This document shows, one piece after another, positions 48,599-57,827 of a stretch of 64,000 nucleotides of DNA (position 1 is the first letter of the stretch; each line of letters starts with the position of its first letter). Location: positions 558,001 through 622,000 of the forward strand of contig JADFCQ010000003.1 in the NCBI GenBank assembly GCA_015223225.1, in the 5' to 3' direction. This DNA is from Acetobacteraceae bacterium H6797. Lineage in GTDB: Bacteria > Pseudomonadota > Alphaproteobacteria > Acetobacterales > Acetobacteraceae. The notes beneath the pieces were generated by a model. That model was not told the DNA's origin. It ran no database searches and saw nothing but the letters and a program-made list of their open reading frames with translations. Position numbers and translations under genes: made by a program.

Positions 48599-49618
48599 AT
48601 GCCCCTTCTCGAGGTCGATGACCTCGCCGTGCGTTTCGATACCGGCGAGGGTTCCGTGCATGCGGTCAATGGCGTGTCCTATGCGGTGGAGCCGGGCGAG
48701 ACTCTCGGCGTGGTGGGGGAGAGCGGCTCGGGCAAGAGCGTGCATGTGCTCTCCATGCTGGGCCTCATCCCCAAGCCGCCGGGCCGCATCCTGCGCGGCC
48801 GCGCCATCTTCGACGGGCGGGATCTGCTGAAGCTCTCCGAGAGGGAGTTGCGCGAGGTCCGCGGCGGCGAGATCGGCATCATCTTCCAGGACCCGATGAC
48901 CTCGCTGAACCCGGTGCTGAGCGTCGCGACGCAGATCACCGAGACGCTGGTGATCCACAAGAAGCTCAGCCGCCCGGCGGCGAAGAAACGCGCGATCGAA
49001 TTGCTCGATCTCGTCGGTATCCCCGACCCGCACCGGCGCGTGGACCAATATCCGCACGAATTCTCCGGCGGCATGCGGCAGCGCGTGATGATCGCGATCG
49101 GCATCGCCTGCGAGCCCAAGCTGCTGATCGCCGACGAGCCCACCACGGCGCTCGACGTCACGGTCCAGGCCCAGGTGCTCGACCTGATGCGAGACCTGAA
49201 AAGGAAACTCGGCATGGCGATGATCTGGATCACCCATGACATGGGCGTGGTCGCCGGCATCGCCGACAATATCCAGGTCATGTATGGCGGGCGCATCATG
49301 GAGCGCGGGCCGACGCGGGCCGTCTTCCAGGATACGCGCAGCGCCTATACCTACGGCCTGCTCCGCTCGCTGCCCGATCACGACCAGCCCCCGGTGCCCG
49401 ACGCCCAGGGCCGCCGCCCGCGCCTGCATCAGATTCCCGGTTCGCCGCCCGATCTCTTCAGGCCGCCCGCCGGCGATCCTTTCGCGCCGCGTAATCCCTA
49501 CGCCACCGAGCGCTGCCTCACGGAAGCGCCGCCGCTCGCCCAGGCGCCCGGCGGCGTGCCCGGCCATCTGGTCGCCGCCTGGTATGATCTTCGCTCCGTC
49601 CGGGAGAATGCCGCATGA
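48599..49618 (+). CDS. Oligopeptide-type ABC ATPase (OppD/DppD-like)
   Basis: A 339-residue ATPase with Walker A GESGSGKSV, Q-loop FQDPMTSLNPV, signature FSGGMRQRVMIAIGI, Walker B LLIADEPTTALDVT, and the C-terminal OppC-type extension with CLTEAPPL that can bind an iron-sulphur cluster in this family. It is coupled to the next gene by ATGA. No DppB/DppC permeases are next to it, so it must serve permeases elsewhere. A Fur-like box suggests iron-linked control. Confidence 0.92.
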   Translation: MPLLEVDDLAVRFDTGEGSVHAVNGVSYAVEPGETLGVVGESGSGKSVHVLSMLGLIPKPPGRILRGRAIFDGRDLLKLSERELREVRGGEIGIIFQDPMTSLNPVLSVATQITETLVIHKKLSRPAAKKRAIELLDLVGIPDPHRRVDQYPHEFSGGMRQRVMIAIGIACEPKLLIADEPTTALDVTVQAQVLDLMRDLKRKLGMAMIWITHDMGVVAGIADNIQVMYGGRIMERGPTRAVFQDTRSAYTYGLLRSLPDHDQPPVPDAQGRRPRLHQIPGSPPDLFRPPAGDPFAPRNPYATERCLTEAPPLAQAPGGVPGHLVAAWYDLRSVRENAA

Positions 49619-50514
49619 AGCCCGCCCCCATTCTCCAGGTCGATGGCCTGACGCGCGACTTCGTCATGTCGAGGAACCTCTTCGGCAAGCCGACGCATAA
49701 GCTGCGTGCGGTGGACGACGTCTCCTTCAGCATCATGCCGGGCGAGACGCTTGGCCTCGTTGGTGAATCCGGCTCGGGAAAATCGACGACCGGCCGCCTC
49801 GTGCTGCGCCTCGACGACCCGACGGAGGGCCAGGTGCGCTTCGAGGGGCAGGAGATCACCGGCCTGCGCGGCCCCGCGCTGCGCCCCGTCCGCAAGAAGC
49901 TGCAGGTCGTCTTCCAGGACCCGTATTCCTCGCTCAACCCGCGCATGCGCGTAGGCGAAAGCGTCGGCGAGCCGCTCTCCAATCATGGCGTGGTGAAAAG
50001 CCGCGCCGAGCAGCGCGACCACGTCGCGGAGCTCTTTCGCAAGGTGGGGCTCGACCCGCGCTTCATGGACCGTTTCCCGCATCAATTCTCGGGCGGCCAG
50101 CGGCAGCGCATCGGCATCGCGCGCGCCATCGCGCTGGGGCCGAAGCTGATCGTCGCGGACGAGCCCATCACCGCGCTCGACGTCTCGATCCAGGCGCAGA
50201 TCATCAACCTCTTCCTCGATCTGCAGGATCAGATGGGCATGGCCTATCTCTTCATCGCGCATGATCTCGGCATGGTGCGCTATCTCTGCCACCGGGTCGC
50301 GGTGATGCTGCGCGGGCGGATCGTGGAGATGGGGCCGACCGACCAGGTTTTCGCCGATCCGCGGCATCCCTATACGCGGGCGCTAATTTCCGCCGCCCCG
50401 ATCCCCGATCCGGATCGCGAGGCGGTGCGCACGCGGCTCTCCTATGAGCCGACCCCGCCCGCGCCGGATGCGGCGCTGCGCGAGGTCTCCATCGGGCATT
50501 GGGTTCTCGCCTGA
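49615..50514 (+). CDS. Oligopeptide-type ABC ATPase (OppF/DppF-like)
   Basis: A 299-residue second ATPase: Walker A GESGSGKST, FQDPYSSLNPRMRV, signature FSGGQRQRIGIARAI and Walker B LIVADEPITALDVS. It partners the previous gene. It is somewhat short for the OppF family, since the C-terminal extension is reduced. A 12-bp hairpin follows, shared with the convergent gene at 50573. Confidence 0.92.
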   Translation: MKPAPILQVDGLTRDFVMSRNLFGKPTHKLRAVDDVSFSIMPGETLGLVGESGSGKSTTGRLVLRLDDPTEGQVRFEGQEITGLRGPALRPVRKKLQVVFQDPYSSLNPRMRVGESVGEPLSNHGVVKSRAEQRDHVAELFRKVGLDPRFMDRFPHQFSGGQRQRIGIARAIALGPKLIVADEPITALDVSIQAQIINLFLDLQDQMGMAYLFIAHDLGMVRYLCHRVAVMLRGRIVEMGPTDQVFADPRHPYTRALISAAPIPDPDREAVRTRLSYEPTPPAPDAALREVSIGHWVLA

Positions 50515-50522
50515 GCCCGGCT

Positions 50523-50551
50523 GCGCCTTCCGGCATGGCGCCGGAAGGCGC
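50523..50551. terminator. Strong bidirectional hairpin
   Basis: A perfect 12-bp stem (GCGCCTTCCGGC/GCCGGAAGGCGC) with a 5-nt loop lies between the convergent stops at 50514 and 50573. No T-run is visible. Confidence 0.65.
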
Positions 50552-50572
50552 CAGTGCCCGCAGGTCAGGACC

Positions 50573-51091
50573 TCAGTGGAGGCACTGGATGGGCGCCTTG
50601 CCAGCGAGCGCGAGGATATTGCCCTGCCGCACCTGCGCCTCCAGGGCCGCCGCCCGGCGCGGCATGCGCAGCCCGGCGCGGTTGAGCTGGGCGACGAGCC
50701 GCGCCAGGGCCTCGCCCATCCGCCCGGCATGCGCGGGCTCCAGCAGCCGGCGCAGCACCGGCTGGGCTTCGTGGCCGCGGCCCTCCTGATGCAGCGCCAT
50801 GGCCAGGAGCAGGTCCATCTCGTCGCGGCTCACGCGGGGGTGGCAGACGCAATTCACTTCCAGCATTCGCGCCGCACCCTCGTTCAGCCGCTGCATGACG
50901 TCATCGAGGCAGAGGGCCGCGCGCGGGGCGCCGATATCGCGGAAGAAGGCATGGATCTCGGCCGAGACCTCGATGCCCCGGCTGAGCCCGACCGCCCAGG
51001 CGCGCATGGCCCAGAGCAGACCGGCCTCCATCTGTGGCAAGGCGTCGCGCGCCTCGACGAAGATCTCTTCTGGCGCCTCGATCGTCTGCAT
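50573..51091 (-). CDS. Fur-box-linked hypothetical protein, 172 residues
   Basis: A helical soluble protein with no leader (start MQTIEAPEEIFVEARDALPQ). Notable features are VNCVCHPRVSRDEMDLLLAMA, a Cys-x-Cys followed by a helical half, and an Ala/Leu/Arg-rich C-terminus. I do not recognise the family. A near-consensus Fur box lies 41 bases upstream of its ATG, so it is probably made under iron starvation. It converges on OppDF-like genes that have their own Fur-like box. Confidence 0.65.
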   Translation of the reverse strand: MQTIEAPEEIFVEARDALPQMEAGLLWAMRAWAVGLSRGIEVSAEIHAFFRDIGAPRAALCLDDVMQRLNEGAARMLEVNCVCHPRVSRDEMDLLLAMALHQEGRGHEAQPVLRRLLEPAHAGRMGEALARLVAQLNRAGLRMPRRAAALEAQVRQGNILALAGKAPIQCLH

Positions 51092-51131
51092 GGTGCTGAA
51101 TTCCCGTGATGCTGGTGCGGATGAGATTAAT

Positions 51132-51150
51132 GAAAATGAGAATCATTATT
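51132..51150. promoter_or_regulatory. Near-consensus Fur box
   Basis: GAAAATGAGAATCATTATT matches 16 of 19 positions of the Fur consensus and sits within a locally AT-rich stretch, between the 172-residue gene (start 51091, leftward) and the end of the DEAD-box gene at 51243. Confidence 0.75.
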
Positions 51151-51242
51151 AATTAAACTCGCAACACGGGATGGCGACGGCCATGAAGAAGGGCGGGTGC
51201 CTCGCGGCCCCGCCCTGTTCCGTCAGCCTGTCGCAGAAGGGC

Positions 51243-53060
51243 TCAGTAGCCCTGGCGCTTCCGGTTGCCGTAGCCATTGCCCTGGCGAACCTCGCCGCGC
51301 GGCGGGTAATAGCCCGGGCGGCTGTCGCCGCGATGGCCCTCATGACGCGGACCGTCGTGACGGGGGCCGCCACGATGCGGGCGCTGGAAGGCGTCGCGCG
51401 GCGCCGGGCGCGGCGTATTCGCCACTTCCGGCACGGCGCCGAGCGCGGTGATCTCCACCTGCGCATCCTCGCCCGCGGACGGGCGGTTGATGGCTTCGGC
51501 GAAATGCGCGGCGGCGTAGGGCGCCACCTCGACCACAGTCTCGTTGTCCTGGATGCGGATGCGGCCGATTTCCTTGCGGCTCACATCGCCCCGGCGGCAG
51601 AGCAGCGGCAGCAGCCAACGCGGATCGGCGTTGCTGTCGCGGCCCACATCGAGGCGGAACCAGACGCCTTCCTTATTCGCCGGCGCCGGCTCGCCCGAGA
51701 CGGAATATTCGCGGCGCGGGCGCTCGGCCTGCGTCAGCAGCTCTTCCGGGGCGGGGAGCGGGGCGCGGAGAACGCGGATCAGCGCGGTCGCCAGCTGTTC
51801 CTGCGTCATCGAGGCCATGCGCTCATCGGCCAGCAGCGCGCGGGCGATGGCCTGGTCGCGCTCGGCGGCCTCCTCGGCCAGCATCTCCACCGTCTGCTCC
51901 ACGAGGCGCTCGCCATCCTTGGCATGCACCGCATCGGCGGTCGGCGGCTGGACCCATTCGGCGCGCACGCGGGCGGCGTCGAGCAGGCGCTCGGCGAGGC
52001 GGCGACGCGAATGCGGCACCAGGAAGAGGCTGATGCCCTTGCGGCCCGCGCGGCCCGTACGGCCCGAACGGTGCAGCAGGGTCTCGGGGTCGCGAGGCAG
52101 TTCGGCATGGATGACCAGGCCGAGATCCGGCAGGTCGATGCCGCGGGCGGCGACGTCGGTGGCGACGCAGACGCGGGCGCGGCCGTCACGCAGGTTCTGC
52201 AGGGCGCGCGAACGCTCGGCCTGGGAAAGCTCGCCCGACAGCGCCACGGCGGTGAAGCCGCGCTCGGTCAGGTTGCTGTGCAGGCGCGTCACGGAGGCGC
52301 GGGTGGCGCAGAAGACCATCGCGATGCGCGGGTTCTCGAGGCGCAGCGCGTTCACCACGCAGCGCTCGATATCCTGGCCCACGATCAGCATGGCGCGATG
52401 CTCGATATCGCCATGCGCCTGGCCGCGCGCGGTCGCCTCGATGCGCATCGCGTCGCGCTGGTAGCGCTTGGCGAGCGACGCGATCGCATGCGGCACGGTC
52501 GCCGAGAAGAGCAGGGTACGGCGCTGCTCGGCGGGCGAGGCGTCGAGAATGGCCTCCAGCTCCTCGCGGAAGCCGAGGTCGAGCATCTCGTCGGCCTCGT
52601 CCAGCACGGCGACGCGCAGGTTGGAGAGGTTCAGGTTGCCGCGCTCGATATGGTCGCGCAGGCGGCCCGGGGTGCCGACGACGATATGGGCGCCGCTGTT
52701 CAGCACGCGGCGCTCCTGCACCGGATCGGTGCCGCCGACGCAAGAAGCGACGCGGCCTCCGGCGGAGGCGTAGAGCCAGGTCAGCTCCTCACGCACCTGC
52801 AGCGCCAGCTCGCGGGTCGGCGCGACGATCAGGGCGAGGGGGGCGCCGGCATGGGGCAGGCGTTCATTGTCGCCGAGCAACTCGTTCGCCATGGCGAGGC
52901 CGAAGGCGACCGTCTTGCCCGAACCCGTCTGCGCCGAGACCAGCAGGTCGCGGCCGGCGGTCTCGGCATTGAGCACGGCGGCCTGAACCGCGGTGGGTTC
53001 GGCATAGCCGCGCGCCGTGAGCGCCGAGAGGAGGGGGGCGGGCAGGGAGGAAAATGACAT
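51243..53060 (-). CDS. DEAD-box RNA helicase (DeaD/CsdA-like)
   Basis: A 605-residue helicase. Motif I AQTGSGKT (residues 43-50), PTRELALQVREE, GTPGRLRDHI, DEAD (154-157), SAT (186-188) and HRSGRTGRAGRKG are all present. After the core comes a helical spacer, a DbpA-type RNA-binding fold (around GVWFRLDVGRDSNADPRWLL) and an unstructured basic tail rich in Arg, Gly and His (about residues 545-605). It remodels RNA in ribosome assembly or decay, often at low temperature. The 356-bp upstream gap may hold a long leader. Confidence 0.94.
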   Translation of the reverse strand: MSFSSLPAPLLSALTARGYAEPTAVQAAVLNAETAGRDLLVSAQTGSGKTVAFGLAMANELLGDNERLPHAGAPLALIVAPTRELALQVREELTWLYASAGGRVASCVGGTDPVQERRVLNSGAHIVVGTPGRLRDHIERGNLNLSNLRVAVLDEADEMLDLGFREELEAILDASPAEQRRTLLFSATVPHAIASLAKRYQRDAMRIEATARGQAHGDIEHRAMLIVGQDIERCVVNALRLENPRIAMVFCATRASVTRLHSNLTERGFTAVALSGELSQAERSRALQNLRDGRARVCVATDVAARGIDLPDLGLVIHAELPRDPETLLHRSGRTGRAGRKGISLFLVPHSRRRLAERLLDAARVRAEWVQPPTADAVHAKDGERLVEQTVEMLAEEAAERDQAIARALLADERMASMTQEQLATALIRVLRAPLPAPEELLTQAERPRREYSVSGEPAPANKEGVWFRLDVGRDSNADPRWLLPLLCRRGDVSRKEIGRIRIQDNETVVEVAPYAAAHFAEAINRPSAGEDAQVEITALGAVPEVANTPRPAPRDAFQRPHRGGPRHDGPRHEGHRGDSRPGYYPPRGEVRQGNGYGNRKRQGY

Positions 53061-53416
53061 GCGGTAAGCTTGTTCCTAGTCGGGGATTCGGGAGACGCGC
53101 TGACCCTCCGGGGAGTCAGGTCCCGGACGGCACGAGGCGCCATGCAGGGTGTGATCGCGCCCCTTGGCCCTATCCGGCCATCCGCGACACACCCCAGCAG
53201 GCCTCGATGGATCGCCGGTTCCTCAAACCCGAACCGGCGCTGGCCGTCTTGCCCGCTGCGGCGCTCATGTAGTGGAGCGCCGCCCATAATGCCACCGCAG
53301 GCATTGGTGGGCAGGGATGCGCTGGCGGGGAGGCGGGGCTCCAAGCACGAGCTTGGCATTACGCTTTGTTTAAGCAAATCCGGCTTAGTTGGGGCGCACA
53401 GTCAGTGGAGCCGCCA
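53061..53416. other. 356-bp intergenic region between helicase and chemoreceptor
   Basis: Divergent promoter region. The only structured element I see is an imperfect palindrome at 53101-53118 (TGACcCtCCGGgGaGTCA; 14 of 18 positions symmetric). The AT-rich part near 53360-53390 (TTGGCATTACGCTTTGTTTA) may carry the chemoreceptor promoter, but the boxes are weak. No gene or RNA is evident. Confidence 0.4.
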
Positions 53417-55105
53417 ATGAGAGCCTTTCTGGATAACATCCGCATTCGCAACAAGATCATCGGCGCCTTCACGCTGATCCTGGCGCTGACCATCTTCCTG
53501 GGCGGCTTCGCCATCCAGCGGATGAGCGCGCTGAACGCCACCGCCCGCGACGTGGCGGAGAATTGGCTGCCGAGCGCCATTACCGTCGGCGCCTTCGCGA
53601 CGGAATTCGAGAAGCTCCGCGCCCGCGAATCCCAGATCCTCGTCCGCCCGCCCAGCCGGACGGAGGCGATGGCCAAGCAGATCATCGATGGCCATGCCGC
53701 GATCCAGGACATCCTGACGCGCTATGCGCCGATGGTGACGGGTGCCGAGGAGGCGAAGCTCGCCAAGGCGATGAACGAGCAATGGAACCTCTATCTGGCC
53801 CTGTCTCGGCAGGTGGTGGCGCTCGCTCGCGCGGGTGAGAAGGACAAGGCCAACGAACTCGTTTTCGGCCCGGCCAATGACCAGCTTGCGGCCCTGCGTG
53901 GCGCCTATCAGGCCAATCTGGACTATCAGGCCCGCGGCTCGAAGGCCGTCGCGAACGATGGCGTCCATACCGGCGAGGCGGCGCAGACCGCCATCGCCGT
54001 GACCCTCGGCGCCACCGCACTGCTGAGCCTGCTGATCGGCGCGCTGCTGGTGCGCGGCATCGCCGGCCCGATCCGGGGCATGACGGGGGCCATGACGCGC
54101 CTGGCCGAGAAGGATCTGGCCGTGGCGATCCCCGGCGCGGGCCGTGGCGACGAGATCGGCGGCATGGCCTCCGCCGTGCTGGTCTTCAAGAACAACATGA
54201 TCCGCGCCGATGAACTTGCCGCCGAGCAGGAGGCCGCCCGTGTCGCCCGTGAGCAGCGGGGCGCGCATATCGAAACCCTCGTGCGTGGCTTCGAGGCGCG
54301 CGTGGGCCAGATGGTGGGCATTCTCTCCTCCGCCTCGACGGAGCTTGAGGCGACCGCGAAGTCCATGACCGGCACGGCGCAGCAGACCAACGGGCAGGCG
54401 GGCGAGGCCAGTGCTGCGGCCGATCAGGCGAGCAGCGGCATCCACACGGTCGCCTCGGCGGCCGAGGAACTGACGGCTTCCATCGGCGAGATCAGCCGCC
54501 AGGTGACCCAGGCTTCCGGCGTGGCCGGCAAGGCCGTCGATACGGCGCGCCAGACGGACTCGACCGTGCGCGCCCTGGCCGAAGGCGCGAACCGCATCGG
54601 CGACGTGGTGCGGCTGATCTCGGATATCGCGGGCCAGACCAACCTGCTCGCGCTAAACGCGACCATCGAAGCGGCGCGGGCCGGGGAGGCGGGCAAGGGC
54701 TTCGCGGTCGTGGCTTCGGAGGTGAAGAGCCTCGCCGCGCAGACCGCCAAGGCCACGGAGGAGATCAGCGCGCAGATCAACCAGATCCAAGGCGCGACGC
54801 AGCAGGCCGTGGCCGCGATCAACGGCATCGCCAGCACGATCGACGAGGTCAGCAACATCACGGTGACCATCGCGGCCGCCGTGGAGGAGCAGGCGGCGGC
54901 GACGGGCGAGATCGCCCGCACCGTGCAGCAGACGGCCCAGGCGACGAGCGCGGTGTCGCAGAATATCAGCGCGGTCAGCCGTGGGGCGAACGACACCGGG
55001 GCAGCCGCCGCCCAGGTCCTGTCCGCCGCCACGGAGCTTTCGCGCCAGTCGGAAGGCCTCACCAGCGAGGTCAACGGCTTCGTCGCCCAGGTGCGGGCCG
55101 CCTGA
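53417..55105 (+). CDS. Methyl-accepting chemotaxis protein
   Basis: A 562-residue transmembrane receptor: span 1 (about residues 13-34), a periplasmic four-helix-type sensor (35-190), span 2 (about 197-218), a HAMP domain ([24 protein letters not shown]), and a signalling domain with the hairpin tip [31 protein letters not shown]. Ligand unknown. ATG 53417 is used because the upstream TTG start would add unrelated residues. No che genes are nearby; it must couple to a remote array. Confidence 0.93.
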   Translation: MRAFLDNIRIRNKIIGAFTLILALTIFLGGFAIQRMSALNATARDVAENWLPSAITVGAFATEFEKLRARESQILVRPPSRTEAMAKQIIDGHAAIQDILTRYAPMVTGAEEAKLAKAMNEQWNLYLALSRQVVALARAGEKDKANELVFGPANDQLAALRGAYQANLDYQARGSKAVANDGVHTGEAAQTAIAVTLGATALLSLLIGALLVRGIAGPIRGMTGAMTRLAEKDLAVAIPGAGRGDEIGGMASAVLVFKNNMIRADELAAEQEAARVAREQRGAHIETLVRGFEARVGQMVGILSSASTELEATAKSMTGTAQQTNGQAGEASAAADQASSGIHTVASAAEELTASIGEISRQVTQASGVAGKAVDTARQTDSTVRALAEGANRIGDVVRLISDIAGQTNLLALNATIEAARAGEAGKGFAVVASEVKSLAAQTAKATEEISAQINQIQGATQQAVAAINGIASTIDEVSNITVTIAAAVEEQAAATGEIARTVQQTAQATSAVSQNISAVSRGANDTGAAAAQVLSAATELSRQSEGLTSEVNGFVAQVRAA

Positions 55106-55121
55106 ACCAGGCCCGCTGATG

Positions 55122-55156
55122 GCCGGGAGCCTGGGGCCGCGCCTCAGGCTCCCGGC
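55122..55156. terminator. Hairpin overlapping a stop codon
   Basis: A perfect 12-bp stem (GCCGGGAGCCTG/CAGGCTCCCGGC), extendable by three more pairs, begins 17 bases after the chemoreceptor stop. Its right arm includes the TGA and final codons of the convergent amidohydrolase. Confidence 0.55.
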
Positions 55157-55896
55157 GTCAGGCCGTAATAGGCCGCGGCGGTATCGTGCAGGGCGGCCTT
55201 GGCGAGATCCTCGCCGAGCACCTTGCGCAGCAGATCGATATCCCCCGCCTCGAAGGGCCGCTTGGCCCGGGTCGAGGGCATGTCGGTGCCGAACATGAGG
55301 GCCTTGGGCGCGCGGGCGGCGATGCGCTCTAGCGCGCGAGGCACATCGAGGGCCACGCGGCCGAAGCCGGTGGCCTTCACCTTCGCCCCGCCCGCCGCAA
55401 GCTCGAGCAGCAGGGGCAGGCCCGCCTCCGTCATGCCGAGATGGTCCACGACCAGCCCTTCGCCCAAGCTCGCCCAGCCCTGGGCGTCGGGCAGGGCGGA
55501 AAGATCGGCATAGATCTGCGCATGCAGCCCCGCGGCATCCCGCGCCCGGCGGGCCATGCCCAGCAGATCCTCGCCCGGCGCGCTGGTGCCGCGATAGAGA
55601 TTGTAGCGCAGCCCGCGCACGCCCTGAGCCGCGAAGCCGCGCAGATCCTCGTCGGTGAAGCGCTCATCGGCATTGAGCACGGCGACGAAGCCCGGCCCCA
55701 GCTCCCGCAGCGCGGCCAGCAGCGGCGCCGGATCGAGCCCATGGGTCGAGGCCGCGACCAGCACCCCGCCCGTGACACCGAGCGGCCGCGCGGCCGCCAG
55801 GTAATCGGCGACGGTGAAATCCGGCGGCGCATAGCCGTCATTGCCGGGCAGGGGGAAGGCAGGGTCGAAGACGTGGAAATGTGCGTCGATGAGCAT
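55144..55896 (-). CDS. Amidohydrolase-2 family (PDC lactonase-like) hydrolase
   Basis: A 250-residue TIM-barrel hydrolase with the metal-site start DAHFHVFDP, a VVDHLG motif in the middle and FGTDMPSTR near the end, as in 2-pyrone-4,6-dicarboxylate lactonase and related lactonases or decarboxylases. It likely opens a lactone in aromatic or sugar-acid catabolism. It is 9 bases downstream of the GntR gene on the same strand, so probably co-transcribed and self-regulated. Confidence 0.88.
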   Translation of the reverse strand: MLIDAHFHVFDPAFPLPGNDGYAPPDFTVADYLAAARPLGVTGGVLVAASTHGLDPAPLLAALRELGPGFVAVLNADERFTDEDLRGFAAQGVRGLRYNLYRGTSAPGEDLLGMARRARDAAGLHAQIYADLSALPDAQGWASLGEGLVVDHLGMTEAGLPLLLELAAGGAKVKATGFGRVALDVPRALERIAARAPKALMFGTDMPSTRAKRPFEAGDIDLLRKVLGEDLAKAALHDTAAAYYGLTPGA

Positions 55897-55905
55897 CAGT
55901 GACTT

Positions 55906-56706
55906 TCATGTGGCGACGGCGCGGTAGCGGAAACGGTCGGCCCGGCCCACGGCGCGGCGGGTTTCCACCGGCAGGCCGCGCAGCTCATAGGCGGTGCGCT
56001 CGACGATGACGACCGGCTCGCCCTCCGTGAGGCCGAGCGCCTCGGCCTCCTCGGCGCTGGCGCGGCCGACCGAGATATCGTCCTCCGCCCGCGAGACGAG
56101 CAGCCCACAGCGGGACTGCATCATGGGATAGAGCAGCGCCTCGTAATCTTCCGGCGCGAGGGCCAGCAGCGGCGCGACCTCGGGCAGGGGCAGATGCAGC
56201 ACCTCGTCCAGGATGACCGCCCCCTCCCAGGAGCGATGCCGGCGCAGGCGGAGGCAGGGCTCGCCCGGCTCGCGACGCAGGCGGCGCGCGGCCTCGGGCG
56301 GCATCGGTATCCGCTCGGCGGCCAGGATGCGGCTGCCCGGCGCCTGGTTACTGCCCTGGGCCTCGGCGAAGCGGAAGAAGCGCAGCAGCCCCTGCGCCGC
56401 GGCGGCCGAGCGGGTGAAAGTGCCGCGGCCATGGTGCCGGTCAACCAATCCTTCATTACTAAGGTGGTTTATTGCCCGCCGCATGGTCTGGAGGGAGACG
56501 CCATAATCCTGCGCCAGCTTCGATTCTGCCGGGAGCGCCGTGCCCGGCGGCCACTCCCCGGCCGCGAGACGGGCGGCGAGCTGGTCGCGAAGGCGGAGAT
56601 GCAGCGGCAGGCGAGAATCGGGCGGGTCGGCCAGCAGAAGGGAAGGGGCGTCTTGCATCGCACCAGCAAACACGAGGAGTGCATCCATGGCTATCGCGTC
56701 ACTCAT
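55906..56706 (-). CDS. GntR/HutC-type transcriptional regulator with UTRA domain
   Basis: A 266-residue regulator: a winged helix (PLHLRLRDQLAARLAAGEWPPGTALPAESKLAQDYGVSLQTMRRAINHL, GLVDRHHGRGTF) and a C-terminal UTRA ligand domain (EDDISVGRASAEEAEALGL, VVIVERTAYELRGLPVE). Start 56706 follows AGGAG at 3 nt; an in-frame ATG at 56688 is possible. A 20-bp operator-like palindrome directly abuts the start, so autorepression is likely. Divergent from a Bug-type binding protein. Confidence 0.9.
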   Translation of the reverse strand: MSDAIAMDALLVFAGAMQDAPSLLLADPPDSRLPLHLRLRDQLAARLAAGEWPPGTALPAESKLAQDYGVSLQTMRRAINHLSNEGLVDRHHGRGTFTRSAAAAQGLLRFFRFAEAQGSNQAPGSRILAAERIPMPPEAARRLRREPGEPCLRLRRHRSWEGAVILDEVLHLPLPEVAPLLALAPEDYEALLYPMMQSRCGLLVSRAEDDISVGRASAEEAEALGLTEGEPVVIVERTAYELRGLPVETRRAVGRADRFRYRAVAT

Positions 56707-56726
56707 CTACTCCTATGCAGGACTAG
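56707..56726. promoter_or_regulatory. Operator-like palindrome between the GntR gene and the Bug gene
   Basis: CTACTCCT-ATGC-AGGACTAG: two 8-bp arms with one mismatched pair, directly next to the GntR start codon and 47 bases before the Bug ATG. It overlaps the GntR ribosome site, so bound regulator could shut both genes. Confidence 0.55.
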
Positions 56727-56773
56727 AGGGCAATGCTACGGATAGGGCGAGGACAACGGGATCGAGGAACGTC

Positions 56774-57748
56774 ATGACCCATTCGCGCCGCACCCTTCTG
56801 GCGACGGTGGCCGCCGGCCTGGCCATGCCCGCCATCGCGCGTGCCGCGACCTGGGCGCCCAACCGTACCATCCGGATGATCGTTCCCTATGCCGCCGGCG
56901 GCGGCGCCGATACCACGGCGCGGCTGCTGACCAACCCGCTCTCCGCCGCCCTGGGCCAGACCGTCGTGGTGGAGAATCGCGGCGGTGCCGGCGGCTCGAT
57001 CGGCGCGGGCGAAGTGGCGCGCTCGGCGCCCGATGGGCATACAGTGATGCTCGACGCGCTGGGCTTCGTCGCCACGCCGAGCCTGCTGAAGGTGCCCTTC
57101 GACTACAATACGAGCTTCACGCCGATCAGCCAGCTGACGGTCCTGCCGCAGATGATGATCGTGCCCGCCAAGTCGCCCTACAATACGCTGCCGGAATTCC
57201 TGGCGGCGGCGAAGGACCACAAGAGCGGCCTGGTCGCCTATGGCTCCTCGGGCAATGCCTCGGCGGCCCATCTCGCGGCGGTGGAACTGCTGCGCCGCGC
57301 GAATGTGGAGCTGGAGCACGTGCCCTATCGCGGCGGCGGCCCCGCCCTGCAGGATCTGCTGGCGGGCAACCTGGCCTTCGTCTTCGGCACCGTCTCCTCC
57401 TCGACCCAGCTGGTGCGCGATGGGCAGGTGAAGGCGCTGGGCATCACGACGGCCAAGCGCATCCCGGCCCTGCCTAACCTGCCTACCATCGCGGAGCAGG
57501 GCTTCCCGGGCTACGAACTGAACGAGTGGAACGGCTTCTACGGCCCCGCCGGCATGGCGCCCGAGGTGGTCGATGCCTGGTACAAGGCGTTGCAGACCGC
57601 GCTGAAGGACGAGACGGTGAAGGCCCGGCTCGAGGCCATGGGCGCCATCGGCATGGGCACGCCGCCGGCGGAATTCGCCACCTTCCTCGCCGCCCAGCGC
57701 AAGGCGATGGGCGACCTGATCCGCGAGGCGGGGATTACGGCGGGCTAG
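56774..57748 (+). CDS. Tricarboxylate-type (Bug/TctC) substrate-binding protein
   Basis: A 324-residue periplasmic protein with a twin-arginine-like leader (THSRRTLLATVAAGLAMP) cut near ARA-A, then the Bug hallmarks RMIVPYAAGGGADTTARLL, VVVENRGGAGGSIGAGEVA, HVPYRGGGPALQDLLAG and TIAEQGFPGYELNEWNGFYGPAG. It binds a carboxylate for a TctAB-type carrier that is not in this window. Divergent from the GntR-UTRA gene and next to a lactonase-like gene; the bound acid may be that enzyme's substrate or product. Confidence 0.92.
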   Translation: MTHSRRTLLATVAAGLAMPAIARAATWAPNRTIRMIVPYAAGGGADTTARLLTNPLSAALGQTVVVENRGGAGGSIGAGEVARSAPDGHTVMLDALGFVATPSLLKVPFDYNTSFTPISQLTVLPQMMIVPAKSPYNTLPEFLAAAKDHKSGLVAYGSSGNASAAHLAAVELLRRANVELEHVPYRGGGPALQDLLAGNLAFVFGTVSSSTQLVRDGQVKALGITTAKRIPALPNLPTIAEQGFPGYELNEWNGFYGPAGMAPEVVDAWYKALQTALKDETVKARLEAMGAIGMGTPPAEFATFLAAQRKAMGDLIREAGITAG

Positions 57749-57827
57749 GCGGACCGCCATTCAGCCTGCGGCTCGGTCCGGCGGTGCTTTTCCGCCAGCC
57801 CGTCCCGGTGCCGAATGTCGATCGGCC

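Noticed and set aside
53360-53390. Possible sigma-54 promoter before the chemoreceptor
   Set aside because: TGGCATTACGCTTTG has the -24 GG but lacks the -12 GC, so it does not meet the consensus.
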